Shown: positions 1 through 6,171 of the stretch, in pieces
How the letters are laid out: every line of letters begins with the position of its first letter
Position numbering within the stretch: the stretch's first letter is position 1
Assembly (NCBI GenBank): GCA_029879555.1
Contig: JAOUQB010000098.1
Coordinates: 1 to 7,903 of the forward strand
Source of the DNA: Nitrospirota bacterium
Lineage (GTDB): Bacteria > Nitrospirota > Nitrospiria > Nitrospirales > UBA8639
Direction: 5' to 3'
Length of the DNA: 7,903 nucleotides
Program-made: the position numbers and the translations under genes
Notes under the pieces: model-generated
Told to the model about the DNA's origin: nothing
What the model saw: the letters and a program-made list of their open reading frames with translations, nothing else
Database searches by the model: none

Positions 1-193
1 CCCCCGTCAATCCGGCAATGAGTTGACTGCGGAGAGCTGGAGACGTCAACCGTCCATCACGCCCAACGGCGATAGTTTTCACTCCTCGCTCGCGAGCAAG
101 CGTGGCATACGCACGGCCGATTTTTTCGACCACATCGGGGGCCAGGTCCTTTTCGACAATCCCTCGGATATCATATTCTCGAAAAATGCCCAT
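1..193 (-). CDS. manB: Phosphomannomutase/phosphoglucomutase, N-terminal fragment (cut by window edge)
   Basis: The visible 64 residues begin MGIFREYDIRGIVEKDL and continue to a GRDGRLTSPALR stretch. This is the N-terminus of the alpha-D-phosphohexomutase family (AlgC/ManB/PMM-PGM type). The family interconverts mannose-6-P and mannose-1-P, and often glucose-6-P and glucose-1-P, in the cytoplasm. The REYDIRG motif is characteristic of the bacterial bifunctional PMM/PGM group. The catalytic phosphoserine loop (TASHNP-like) would lie beyond base 1 and cannot be inspected. The ATG at 193 is preceded by AAAGGG about 6 bases upstream, and no better start was seen. The gene starts 33 bases after the manC stop on the same strand, so the two are very likely co-transcribed; ManC uses the mannose-1-P this enzyme makes. 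Whether it prefers mannose or glucose phosphates cannot be decided from this fragment. Confidence 0.92.
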   Translation of the reverse strand, partial: MGIFREYDIRGIVEKDLAPDVVEKIGRAYATLARERGVKTIAVGRDGRLTSPALRSQLIAGLTG

Positions 194-226
194 CCTGATC
201 CCTTTCAGGTTTCCCTATTCGATCCA

Positions 227-1675
227 TTATTTTACGGGTTGTAAACGCCCGAAATCGTCTTTCAATCGAACAATATCATCTTCGCCTAAATAGGGACCAT
301 TTTGAATTTCAATAATTTCCAGAAGAGTTGTCCCGGGGTTCTCTAATCGGTGCGGCGTTTCTTTGGGAATCCCCGTACTCATTCCTGGCTGTAAATCATA
401 GACTTCCTCACCGCGAGTCACTCGAGCGGTCCCAGTAATCACCACCCAATGTTCACTGCGTTGATGATGCAATTGCAACGACAGCCGTTTCCCAGGCACC
501 ACTTCAATGCGCTTGACCTTATATCGAGAGCCTTCTTCTAACACGGTGTAAGCTCCCCAAGGCCGCTGAACGGTTCGATGCTCTAAATGTTCTGGTGCCT
601 GTTGTTGCTTAAGAAGACTGACAATGGCTTTCACATCTTGCGCCCGATCTTTCGTGCACACGAGCGTGGCATCAGGGGTATCGACGACCACCATATTGTC
701 GAGCCCAATGGTCGCAACCAACCGGCGATCGGCAAACAAGACAGACTGCCGACTGCCTATATCAATAATATTGCCATTCCGCACGTTACCGTCCTTATCA
801 AGAGGTGCGACGTCCTCCAGGCTGCCCCAACTCCCAACATCTGACCACCCAAAATCTACGGGCACGACCACACTGCGAGCGGAATGCTCCATCACGGCAT
901 GATCAATCGAGAGGGAAGGCATCTTGGCATAGGCTTTGCGGAGGACTACTGAAAATTCCGAGGTCCCAACCTGTCTCCCAAGGCCTCTCAATATTTTGGA
1001 CAATTTTGGTTGCTGTAGGGCCAATTCTTCGAGAATGGTGGCCGCTTTCCATACAAAAATGCCGCTATTCCAGAAATAATTCCCTGACCGACAATACCGG
1101 CTGGCTGTGGAAAGGTCAGGTTTCTCAACGAACCTGGCCACAGAATATCCAACGAACGGTCCCTGAGAGCCGACCCGCTTGCGTTTGTTCGGTTGAATAT
1201 AGCCATAGCCTGTTTCTGGTCGTGAGGGATGAATACCAAATGTCACTAAATGCCCCTGTGCAGCTAACTTAGTAGCGAACTGCACCGCCTTCATGAATTT
1301 TTTGGGCGATTTGACCACATGGTCGGCTGGCACCACGACCATCACCGCCTCAGGGTCCCGATGCATGAGTTGCAGCGCGGTGAGAGCAATCGCTGGCGCC
1401 GTATTTCTCCCCTCCGGCTCAAGAATAATGTTCTCAGCGAGATCATCTTTCCATTCATGTAATTGAAGACGAATCGATTCGGCCTGAGTCTCGTTCGTCA
1501 CCACAGTCATCTGCTTGGGAACAATATGTTGGATAAGCCGTTCAAAGGTTTGTTGCAATAAGGTTCCTTCACCAATAATCCGCAATAATTGCTTGGGGAA
1601 TCGTTCCCGACTTAACGGCCAAAACCGTGTCCCACTTCCACCCGCGAGAATGACGCCATAGACGTGAGTCTTCAT
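227..1675 (-). CDS. manC: Mannose-1-phosphate guanylyltransferase / mannose-6-phosphate isomerase (bifunctional)
   Basis: This is a 482-residue cytoplasmic enzyme of the AlgA/ManC/XanB family, whose usual length is about 470-480. The N-terminal nucleotidyltransferase domain carries the pyrophosphorylase signature LAGGSGTRFWPLSR...PKQL (residues 10-30), EPEGRNTAPAIA (86-97), VPADH (115-119), RPETGYGYI (152-160) and FVEKPD (182-187). The C-terminal type II cupin domain carries QLHHQRSEHW (401-410), the metal-binding and isomerase region. Together the two domains make mannose-6-P from fructose-6-P and GDP-mannose from mannose-1-P plus GTP. The frame stays open to a GTG at 1714, but the only good Shine-Dalgarno near that codon overlaps it. 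I therefore prefer the ATG at 1675, which has AAAGGA 6 bases upstream and gives the family-typical MKTHVYGVILAGGSG start. The mutase gene follows after 33 bases and a KdsC-like gene lies 126 bases upstream. GDP-mannose would feed LPS, capsule or exopolysaccharide synthesis. Confidence 0.95.
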   Translation of the reverse strand: MKTHVYGVILAGGSGTRFWPLSRERFPKQLLRIIGEGTLLQQTFERLIQHIVPKQMTVVTNETQAESIRLQLHEWKDDLAENIILEPEGRNTAPAIALTALQLMHRDPEAVMVVVPADHVVKSPKKFMKAVQFATKLAAQGHLVTFGIHPSRPETGYGYIQPNKRKRVGSQGPFVGYSVARFVEKPDLSTASRYCRSGNYFWNSGIFVWKAATILEELALQQPKLSKILRGLGRQVGTSEFSVVLRKAYAKMPSLSIDHAVMEHSARSVVVPVDFGWSDVGSWGSLEDVAPLDKDGNVRNGNIIDIGSRQSVLFADRRLVATIGLDNMVVVDTPDATLVCTKDRAQDVKAIVSLLKQQQAPEHLEHRTVQRPWGAYTVLEEGSRYKVKRIEVVPGKRLSLQLHHQRSEHWVVITGTARVTRGEEVYDLQPGMSTGIPKETPHRLENPGTTLLEIIEIQNGPYLGEDDIVRLKDDFGRLQPVK

Positions 1676-1704
1676 GATTGGTCCTTTGGATTCAGCAAAG
1701 TCAT
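1672..1704 (-). promoter_or_regulatory. Possible 10-codon leader ORF overlapping the manC start
   Basis: On the minus strand a strong GGAGG (1714-1718) is followed after 9 bases by ATG (1702-1704) and a short frame reading MTLLNPKDQS. Its TGA (1672-1674) overlaps the manC ATG in an ATGA arrangement. It is not in the manC frame. Such overlaps permit translational coupling by stop-start reinitiation, so the strong ribosome site may load manC through this mini-ORF. Only the geometry is seen; expression is inferred. The GGAGG could instead be chance, since manC has its own AAAGGA. Confidence 0.3.
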
Positions 1705-1801
1705 ACTTTTTCACCTCCAGGAGCAGAAGTGGATTGAAGCCTTTTCCCTAATTTCATCGGATTTTTGTGGTTACAACTCAAAATATCCACCCAAAATTGC
1801 T

Positions 1802-2389
1802 CTATTTTCGTCTTGATGCCAAAATCATATCAATGACTTCCCGCACGGCCCCCTCCCCGCCATTTTTCTGACAAATATAATGGACCACTTGACGAACAGG
1901 ATCCATGCAATCTGCCGGTGCAGCAGCATATCCAACCGTCTGCAGAGCGCCCACATCGTTCACATCATCACCGATATAGGCCATCCGTTCAAATGGTATA
2001 CTCAATTTTTGCGAGAGATGGGTCAAAACAGCCACCTTATCCTTTGCCCCCTGAAACACTTCTGCAATCCCTAATTTTTTCGCTCGGCGAGCAACAATCT
2101 TGGTTTGCTCTGCGGTGATGATCGCGATGATGACTCCCTCAGCTTGCAACAACTTCATGCCCATACCATCCCGCGTGTTAAATTTCTTCAATTCTTCGCC
2201 TGATTCGCCGTAATACATTCCGGCATCAGTCAAAACCCCATCAACATCTGTGGCAAATAGCTGTAAATCATGAAAGACTTTCCTTGGGCTTTTAACAATC
2301 CGCAAGTGTGTCGGCTTCTGAAACGACTTCACATTCCGAATTCCTTTTGTGGCGAGATTGGCGGATTTTTCTTTTTTCATCAGAACCAT
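1802..2389 (-). CDS. KdsC-like HAD-family sugar-acid phosphatase
   Basis: The 195-residue product is a C0-type HAD phosphatase of the KdsC/YrbI family, which removes phosphate from 3-deoxy-D-manno-octulosonate-8-P (KDO pathway) or, in relatives, nonulosonate-9-P. Visible motifs are DVDGVLTD (nucleophile D48, acid/base D50), the substrate-loop region FNTRDGMG (70-77), motif II Thr in IIT (about 92), motif III Lys in AKDK (about 118), motif IV IGDDVND (139-145) and the family C-terminal GGEGAVREV (177-185). The N-terminus has about 20-25 more basic residues before motif I than I expect for compact homologues. The start is uncertain: ATG 2389 has AAAGGA only 2 bases upstream, while ATG 2380 (residue 4) has it 11 bases upstream. 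The gene lies 126 bases upstream of manC on the same strand, consistent with a surface-polysaccharide operon. No other KDO gene (kdsA, kdsB, kdsD) is visible. KDO-8-P is the default substrate guess, but a nonulosonic-acid role is possible because the residues after motif II (ITAEQT) are not the ITGR I recall for enteric KdsC. Confidence 0.85.
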   Translation of the reverse strand: MVLMKKEKSANLATKGIRNVKSFQKPTHLRIVKSPRKVFHDLQLFATDVDGVLTDAGMYYGESGEELKKFNTRDGMGMKLLQAEGVIIAIITAEQTKIVARRAKKLGIAEVFQGAKDKVAVLTHLSQKLSIPFERMAYIGDDVNDVGALQTVGYAAAPADCMDPVRQVVHYICQKNGGEGAVREVIDMILASRRK

Positions 2390-2561
2390 TGTCCTTTCAT
2401 CATGAAACCAAGAAGAAAAAATCAGCGCATTTCCTTATTTCACTTGTATGTTCATAAGCCAGGCAACACAGTACAATACTTCCAGACAGACATGAGATCA
2501 TTTCCTTCCACCTTCTCGTAAAAAGCATGACCCGTCAAAGGGTACAGAGAAAAATTATTCC

Positions 2562-3095
2562 ATGTTTGCACGTTGGATCTTGATTTTCACAAGTGCTATC
2601 GTGCTTTTCCTTCCGTTAGGATGTTCAACTCCTGATTCTCAAGAAGGGCTTAATACCGTCTTATGTTGGCTCCGGCCTTCGTGCCTTCCATCACAACCGA
2701 GGGAAACAAAACCTTCAACAAAACCTATAGCCACCAAACCGTCCCACACCCCTCCTGCACCAACATCAACTCAACCCGCTTCATCACAAAAAACTATAGC
2801 CAGAAACTGTTTGACCTCCGCTAAAGCCACGATACAGGCCTCAAAGCCCTCGCTCACCGTTTCGTACGTTGAACCCACAACGAACGCCAACGGACAACCC
2901 TTAACCAACCTGGCCAAGACGACAATATATCATGATTTGGGAAAAGGGTTGGTGAAATATAAAGATATTCCGGCAACCAAACCTCAAGGAGGGGGAACCA
3001 TTCAAGAAAAAATCTTATTGACGCTACACTCAGAAGTAAGCATGCAAATCACCATCTGCGTCACCGCGACAAACACACACGGACAAGAAGGATAA
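2562..3095 (+). CDS. Small lipoprotein with Pro/Thr-rich linker and fibronectin-III-like domain
   Basis: The 177-residue product starts with a basic-hydrophobic signal (MFARWILIFTSAIVLFLPLGC) ending in a lipobox-like LGC, so Cys21 is the probable lipidated residue. Pro at -3 is atypical for a lipobox. Residues about 45-78 form a low-complexity linker rich in Pro, Thr, Ser and Lys with repeated TKPS/TKP units. Residues about 85-177 resemble one fibronectin type III or related beta-sandwich fold: KPSLTVSYVEPTTNANGQPLTNL near its start, then TTIYHDLG, and ITICVTATNTHGQEG at its end, matching the usual final strand and turn. Extra Cys residues occur at about 35, 41 and 83. Asp or Ser at +2 was not used to predict sorting. 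The ribosome site is weak (GAGA about 11 bases upstream). The gene runs alone on the plus strand, divergent from the kdsC-like gene and convergent with the next lipoprotein. The specific function is unknown; a surface-binding or adhesion role is only a family-level guess. Confidence 0.8.
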   Translation: MFARWILIFTSAIVLFLPLGCSTPDSQEGLNTVLCWLRPSCLPSQPRETKPSTKPIATKPSHTPPAPTSTQPASSQKTIARNCLTSAKATIQASKPSLTVSYVEPTTNANGQPLTNLAKTTIYHDLGKGLVKYKDIPATKPQGGGTIQEKILLTLHSEVSMQITICVTATNTHGQEG

Positions 3096-3137
3096 GAGGG
3101 ATTTTCGATGATAAATGGACATAAAAAGATTCGATAA

Positions 3138-3491
3138 TTATTGTCGTAATATAAAACCCTGCTGCTCCATGCAGCGTCCAATTTCTAAGCCTCTTGCCAC
3201 AGAATTTTCCCACCAGTCCTTCCCATAGCGTTGATCAACCCCTTTCTCACATTCCGCTTGTACAACAAGAGGGTCTCTCGCCGCCCCTTCAATCGCCACC
3301 CAACTTCCCTGCGAACATTGTCCATACGGATGACACAATCGGTCGGCCCTGCTAGATCCATAATTTGGATCCACGTATCCATTCCACAGACTGCAGCCGC
3401 CTAACCCAAAGAACAGAAGGAGAATGAGAGCACACCTCCCCTGAATGATTGCTCGGTATTTTTTGGGTGGCTGGTTCCCTATTGTCTTCAT
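3138..3491 (-). CDS. Small cysteine-containing lipoprotein of unknown function
   Basis: The preferred 117-residue product begins MKTIGNQPPKKYR, then a hydrophobic stretch (ALILLLFFGLGGC) with a good lipobox LGGC, giving Cys33 as the lipidated residue. Four further cysteines sit at 53, 59, 81 and 107, which could form two disulfides in the periplasm. The C-terminal RCMEQQGF resembles the CM-x-x-(K/Q)-G-(Y/F) ending common in small bacterial lipoproteins of unknown role. The ATG at 3491 was chosen because GGGGAGG lies upstream (10-base spacing from GGAGG) and because it puts a normal signal peptide at the N-terminus. The frame remains open to a GTG at 3617, just 8 bases after the upstream gene's stop, with AAGG 6 bases before it. 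That 159-residue form would bury the signal peptide and contains a C10 tract. The gene is probably co-transcribed with the ElyC-like gene 134 bases upstream. I do not recognise the family. Confidence 0.75.
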   Translation of the reverse strand: MKTIGNQPPKKYRAIIQGRCALILLLFFGLGGCSLWNGYVDPNYGSSRADRLCHPYGQCSQGSWVAIEGAARDPLVVQAECEKGVDQRYGKDWWENSVARGLEIGRCMEQQGFILRQ

Positions 3492-3568
3492 ACTGAGATT
3501 TCCTCCCCAACACAGCCGAAATGAGACTATCACCACATCTATATCGGCCAGGAAAGCGTCAGAAAAAA

Positions 3569-3578
3569 GGGGGGGGGG
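3569..3578. repeat. Homopolymer: ten G (ten C on minus strand), flanked by six A
   Basis: The plus strand reads A6 (3563-3568) directly followed by G10 (3569-3578); the minus strand is therefore C10T6. It lies between the ElyC-like gene and the small lipoprotein gene, 78 bases upstream of the preferred ATG at 3491. It is also inside the longer in-frame extension that starts at GTG 3617, where it reads as Pro-Pro-Pro. Runs of this length slip during replication in many bacteria. No length variation can be shown from a single sequence. Confidence 0.9.
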
Positions 3579-3625
3579 AGAAGTTACAACCCAATCACAT
3601 CTCAGGCATTTTCTCACACCTCACC

Positions 3626-4417
3626 TTAAATTTGCCCTCGAATCCACGCCCACGTCAGGCCCATATATTCATGGTAGGCTAGCTCGGCCAACCGAATACC
3701 TGAGGCACTGGGAAAAAGATTCGAAGGAGACCAAAAGTCCTCGGCAGGCTTCCAAGGTCCCGCAGGCGCAGGAATGGGGTTAAGCCCCTGTTTGGCAAAA
3801 AGCTTCATCGCCCGTGGCATATGAAACGCACTTGTCACGAGAATAAACGGATCTTGTTTCACAAGATCACGAACATACAGGGGATGGTCTTTCGTATCTC
3901 GTGATTCAACCTCCAAAACCATATCAAATTTTGAGACTCCTAACTCTTGAGCAACACGACTCAGCGTGGTCGCTTCCGGCGGGCCGTCAAATCCGATTCC
4001 ACCAGTCAAAATAATTTTGCTACCTGGAAGCAGATGATACAGTCGAATCCCTTCCATCAATCGAACACGCGAATGATGCGAAATCTGCAATTGAATCGGG
4101 AGCGCGGCATCGCCGGATACGCCTCCAGCCAACACCACAATCCATTTCACCCCTGGATGGGACAAATCCCCTGGAACCGTCGGCATCAACGCCGCGATAT
4201 TCAAGGGCGGATACTGGGCTTCAAGGGTACGAAGAATTCGACCGGAGATCCCTTCAAAGCTGCACATCAACAGAACAAGGAGTCCCAGAGCCACCATGGC
4301 CTTCCCGGTTTTCTGCCTCCGGGAACACACCAATAACAGAAGACCAAACGTTACAAGTTCCAGGCAAATTGAAAGGGGGGAAAATAGGGGGGCCAGGAAT
4401 TTTTTCAAACTAAACAT
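3626..4417 (-). CDS. elyC: ElyC/SanA-type DUF218 (YdcF family) inner-membrane protein
   Basis: The 263-residue product matches from memory the layout of E. coli ElyC, an envelope-biogenesis factor of about 260 residues linked to peptidoglycan synthesis and undecaprenyl-phosphate carrier use. It starts MFSLKKFLAPLFSPLSICLE. Two membrane segments lie near residues 10-31 and 39-57, then a periplasmic DUF218 domain. Visible DUF218 signatures are IVVLAGGVSG (about 93-102), R-x-x-EGIRLY, LPGSKIILTGG, RVAQELGV, the acidic ESRDTKD, and PFILVTSAFHMPRAM...QGLNPIPAP. The acidic ESRDT and the SAFHMPRAM histidine region are the family's conserved pocket. The ATG at 4417 has only a weak GGA about 8 bases upstream, but the N-terminal match supports it. 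A possible promoter lies at 4490-4517. The small lipoprotein gene follows on the same strand. The symbol reflects family resemblance and orthology is inferred; SanA-like or YdcF-like paralogues are the alternative. Confidence 0.85.
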   Translation of the reverse strand: MFSLKKFLAPLFSPLSICLELVTFGLLLLVCSRRQKTGKAMVALGLLVLLMCSFEGISGRILRTLEAQYPPLNIAALMPTVPGDLSHPGVKWIVVLAGGVSGDAALPIQLQISHHSRVRLMEGIRLYHLLPGSKIILTGGIGFDGPPEATTLSRVAQELGVSKFDMVLEVESRDTKDHPLYVRDLVKQDPFILVTSAFHMPRAMKLFAKQGLNPIPAPAGPWKPAEDFWSPSNLFPSASGIRLAELAYHEYMGLTWAWIRGQI

Positions 4418-4489
4418 GCAAATTTTCCAACGATTGGCTTTAGAAAAACCATCGGGACAACCCGTAGGTAATTTACATAATTATTAATG

Positions 4490-4517
4490 ATTACACAAGA
4501 AATTTCTCTTTTAACAA
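4490..4517 (-). promoter_or_regulatory. Possible sigma70-type promoter for the ElyC-like gene
   Basis: On the minus strand TTGTTA (4512-4517, four of six consensus bases) is followed after 16 bases by TGTAAT (4490-4495, five of six). The region is AT-rich. The predicted start point is near 4483, giving a leader of about 66 bases to the ATG at 4417. AT-rich DNA yields such matches by chance, so this stays tentative. Confidence 0.35.
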
Positions 4518-4663
4518 TGGGAGGCAGATGAAACGGAAGGAACCATTCTCCTGATCAACTCTGACGAAAAATGGGGAAAGAACAGTCATGAGGGGAGTGT
4601 TAAATACTTATAATTCCCAAAGGCATATAGGCCCCCCGGCACGTTGGATATCAGAGGCCTCGG

Positions 4664-4805
4664 GGCGGTTCAAAAAAGTTCGTCCAGCCCTGTCCTGAGG
4701 CCGCGCGAAGGAAAGGCCACAGCCATTTTTGCGCGCAGAGCGTACTTCCAGTAAGTGAGCACGGAAAAATGGGGAGAACGCCGCTGGCGGCTTTTTTCAA
4801 CAGCC
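4664..4805. repeat. Imperfect palindromic intergenic repeat (MITE/REP-like element)
   Basis: The left end GGCGGTTCAAAAAAG (4664-4678) and the reverse complement of the right end, GGCTGTTGAAAAAAG (4791-4805), match at 13 of 15 positions. The match continues with gaps into GTCCAGC against GCCAGC. A nested inverted pair, CCATTTTT (4723-4730) and AAAAATGG (4765-4772), encloses a small ACTT/AAGT hairpin near 4748. The whole 142-base unit could fold into a long cruciform or RNA hairpin. From memory, similar GTTCAAAAAAGTTCGTCCAG...CTTTTTTCAACAGCC units are scattered between genes of Nitrospira genomes, where they are sometimes mis-annotated as short proteins. Only one copy is in this window, so the repeat status rests on that recollection. 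It contains no transposase frame, and no clear target-site duplication was seen. Confidence 0.65.
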
Positions 4806-4896
4806 CCATGAGGGAACAAGTCTCCATATCTAGGAAGAGGAGGCCGGATAAATGTGAACATCGAATGGATGAAGAAGAAGGGAAAAGAATCGGCAA

Positions 4897-5265
4897 CTAT
4901 TTGGACACTTGGCAGGAACGAAGAACGCCTTGGACCTGCTGGTTAAAATCCTGGTTCGCCGAATCAAGACTTCGTTGGGCCACAAGAATATCTTTCAGAA
5001 GACTGCCCTGTCTAGACTGATGTTTCACACAATGAATCACTCCCCCATCAAACCCTCGTCGACTCCGTCGACACCCATCAAACTCTACCGGGGCATGCCT
5101 GAGACTAAATTTGGCTTCCTGTAATTGATCATGCTTTTGTACAACCCGATCTTGAGCGACCTTTAATAGGGAAACAGCTTCCGTACAAGAAAAGTCCCAT
5201 ACTTCAGCCCACCCCGAAGTGGAGAAGACCACGACGAAAGCCATCGAAAGGAAGCAGACTCGCAT
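4897..5265 (-). CDS. Small secreted protein of unknown function with four mature cysteines
   Basis: The 122-residue product begins MRVCFLSMAFVVVFSTSGWA, a typical Sec signal peptide with probable cleavage after residue 20 (GWA, then EVW). No lipobox follows, so the mature form is probably soluble in the periplasm or loosely envelope-bound. The mature part has Cys at 27, 65, 79 and 118, two helical amphipathic stretches (about 29-55 and 85-115, rich in Gln, Lys and Asp) and a central basic CRRSRRGFDGG segment. The two helices with cysteines near each end suggest a disulfide-pinned helical hairpin; this is inference. The ATG at 5265 was chosen over the longer frame to 5322 because it has AAAAGG 6 bases upstream and starts a clean signal peptide. 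It lies 192 bases downstream of pal on the same strand. I do not recognise the family. Confidence 0.72.
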   Translation of the reverse strand: MRVCFLSMAFVVVFSTSGWAEVWDFSCTEAVSLLKVAQDRVVQKHDQLQEAKFSLRHAPVEFDGCRRSRRGFDGGVIHCVKHQSRQGSLLKDILVAQRSLDSANQDFNQQVQGVLRSCQVSK

Positions 5266-5457
5266 GTTCAACCTTTTTGCTAGGAAGGAACAATCCCACC
5301 ATCTAGTGAATGAAGGCAACACCTCTCATGGTCAAGATAATCCGAAGCTAGTTCTTCAACAATAACTCGAAAGGAGGGAAATACAGGCAGAAAAATTCAG
5401 AAAGCAGAGTGGCAATTCATGTGGTGTTGGCTCGTCAACATAGACGGCCGACTCTCG

Positions 5458-6099
5458 CTACTTGAGGACAAAGTGCGCACGCCGATTGCTTTGGAAGCAA
5501 CGCAATGTACGTTCTGGGCAAAAGGGTTGGCTTTTCCCTAAACTCAGGACTCGCAACCGGGAAGCCATTACGCCTAAATTTACCAAATAACTCTTGACGG
5601 CTGAAGCCCGACGTTCTCCCAAAATGAGGTTATAAGCCTCCGTACCGCGCTCATCACAATGCCCCTCAATGAGCACCGCTCGATTGGGATATCGCTTTAA
5701 GAGTACCTTGGCGTTTTGCTCTAAAATTGAAACCGCATCTTTCCGAATCGCCATTTGGTCATAATCAAAAAAGACATCTTGAACCGTCCAGGGAAGAGTG
5801 ATGTCTGCAGCCGATTGAGCATAAATGTCCCTTTCAACGATAGAAGGTAAAGCCGAGGGTGCGGGAGGAGGCGATAAGAGAACTGCGGCTAGCGGTTCTT
5901 TCTTATCGAGTTCTGCATCAGGAACAACAGGAGAGGGCCTCGGTTCAGGTTCAGAGACCACGTCCTTTACCTGAGCAATTTCGTCCCCATGACTGACAAC
6001 CGAGATTTCCCGCACAGCACTACAGCCAATGGTTGCCAAGAGAAAGATCAGCAGAAGGACGGAATACAGGGAGAGTCTTTTCTTGATCATACTATGCAT
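5458..6099 (-). CDS. pal: Peptidoglycan-associated lipoprotein (Pal-like, OmpA C-terminal domain)
   Basis: The 213-residue product has a signal ending in LLATIGC, so Cys26 is the probable lipidated residue. A Pro-rich spacer follows (about 50-86), then an OmpA-like peptidoglycan-binding domain (about 103-213). Domain motifs include VFFDYDQMAIR (109-119), IEGHCDERGTEAYN (144-157), LGERRA (160-165) and NRRAHFVL (205-212). Asp149 and Arg164 are in the positions that bind diaminopimelate in the family. Cys194 and Cys201, near the end, replace a region without cysteines in enterobacterial Pal and could form a disulfide. The protein would sit in the outer membrane and anchor it to peptidoglycan, normally with TolB; no tolB, tolQRA or cpoB is visible next to it. 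Starts at 6099 and 6090 (residue 4) are both possible and neither has a strong ribosome site. A good promoter lies at 6172-6199. The alternative is another OmpA-family lipoprotein outside the Tol system. Confidence 0.88.
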   Translation of the reverse strand: MHSMIKKRLSLYSVLLLIFLLATIGCSAVREISVVSHGDEIAQVKDVVSEPEPRPSPVVPDAELDKKEPLAAVLLSPPPAPSALPSIVERDIYAQSAADITLPWTVQDVFFDYDQMAIRKDAVSILEQNAKVLLKRYPNRAVLIEGHCDERGTEAYNLILGERRASAVKSYLVNLGVMASRLRVLSLGKSQPFCPERTLRCFQSNRRAHFVLK

Positions 6100-6171
6100 T
6101 CAAGGATTAGCATGTATTCCAGGAAGGCTTGGATAGATAGCAGGACCCGCTAATTTCAGAAATTTCTCTGC

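Larger units (their letters stand above)
4418..4896. other. Long intergenic region without a credible protein gene
   Basis: This 479-base stretch separates two minus-strand genes. Its elyC-proximal part (4418-4520) is AT-rich and holds a possible promoter. The part at 4521-4663 shows nothing I can assign. Positions 4664-4805 hold an imperfect inverted-repeat element. Positions 4806-4896 contain only the purine-rich stretch GGAAGAGGAGG on the plus strand. Short open frames that cross the repeat on the minus strand (4651-4896 and 4670-4861) look like accidental translations of it. Confidence 0.7.

Noticed and set aside
805..1272. 155-codon plus-strand frame antisense to manC
   Set aside because: manC is certain by motif content, and the antisense frame has no plausible protein features.
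1722..1801. Promoter or terminator between the kdsC-like gene and manC
   Set aside because: Only TTGAGT without a matching -10 and an imperfect GTGG/CCAC stem without a T run were found; neither is convincing.
2472..2477. TACAAT as a -10 box for the FnIII lipoprotein gene
   Set aside because: The hexamer is good, but no acceptable -35 box is found 16-18 bases upstream (TGTTCA only).
3947..4336. 129-codon plus-strand frame antisense to the ElyC-like gene
   Set aside because: It is a shadow of a well-supported gene and its sequence is low-complexity and polar without family features.
4651..4896. Minus-strand frames of 81 and 63 codons across the intergenic repeat (4651-4896 and 4670-4861)
   Set aside because: They run through the palindromic element, lack ribosome sites and have no domain or signal features; they look like accidental translation of the repeat.
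4838..4946. Strong AGGAGG (4838-4843) followed by ATGTGA and by a 30-codon GTG frame (4854-4946) on the plus strand
   Set aside because: The ATG is immediately followed by a stop, and the GTG frame runs antisense into the 3' end of the secreted-protein gene with no recognisable content; the purine run is likely chance.
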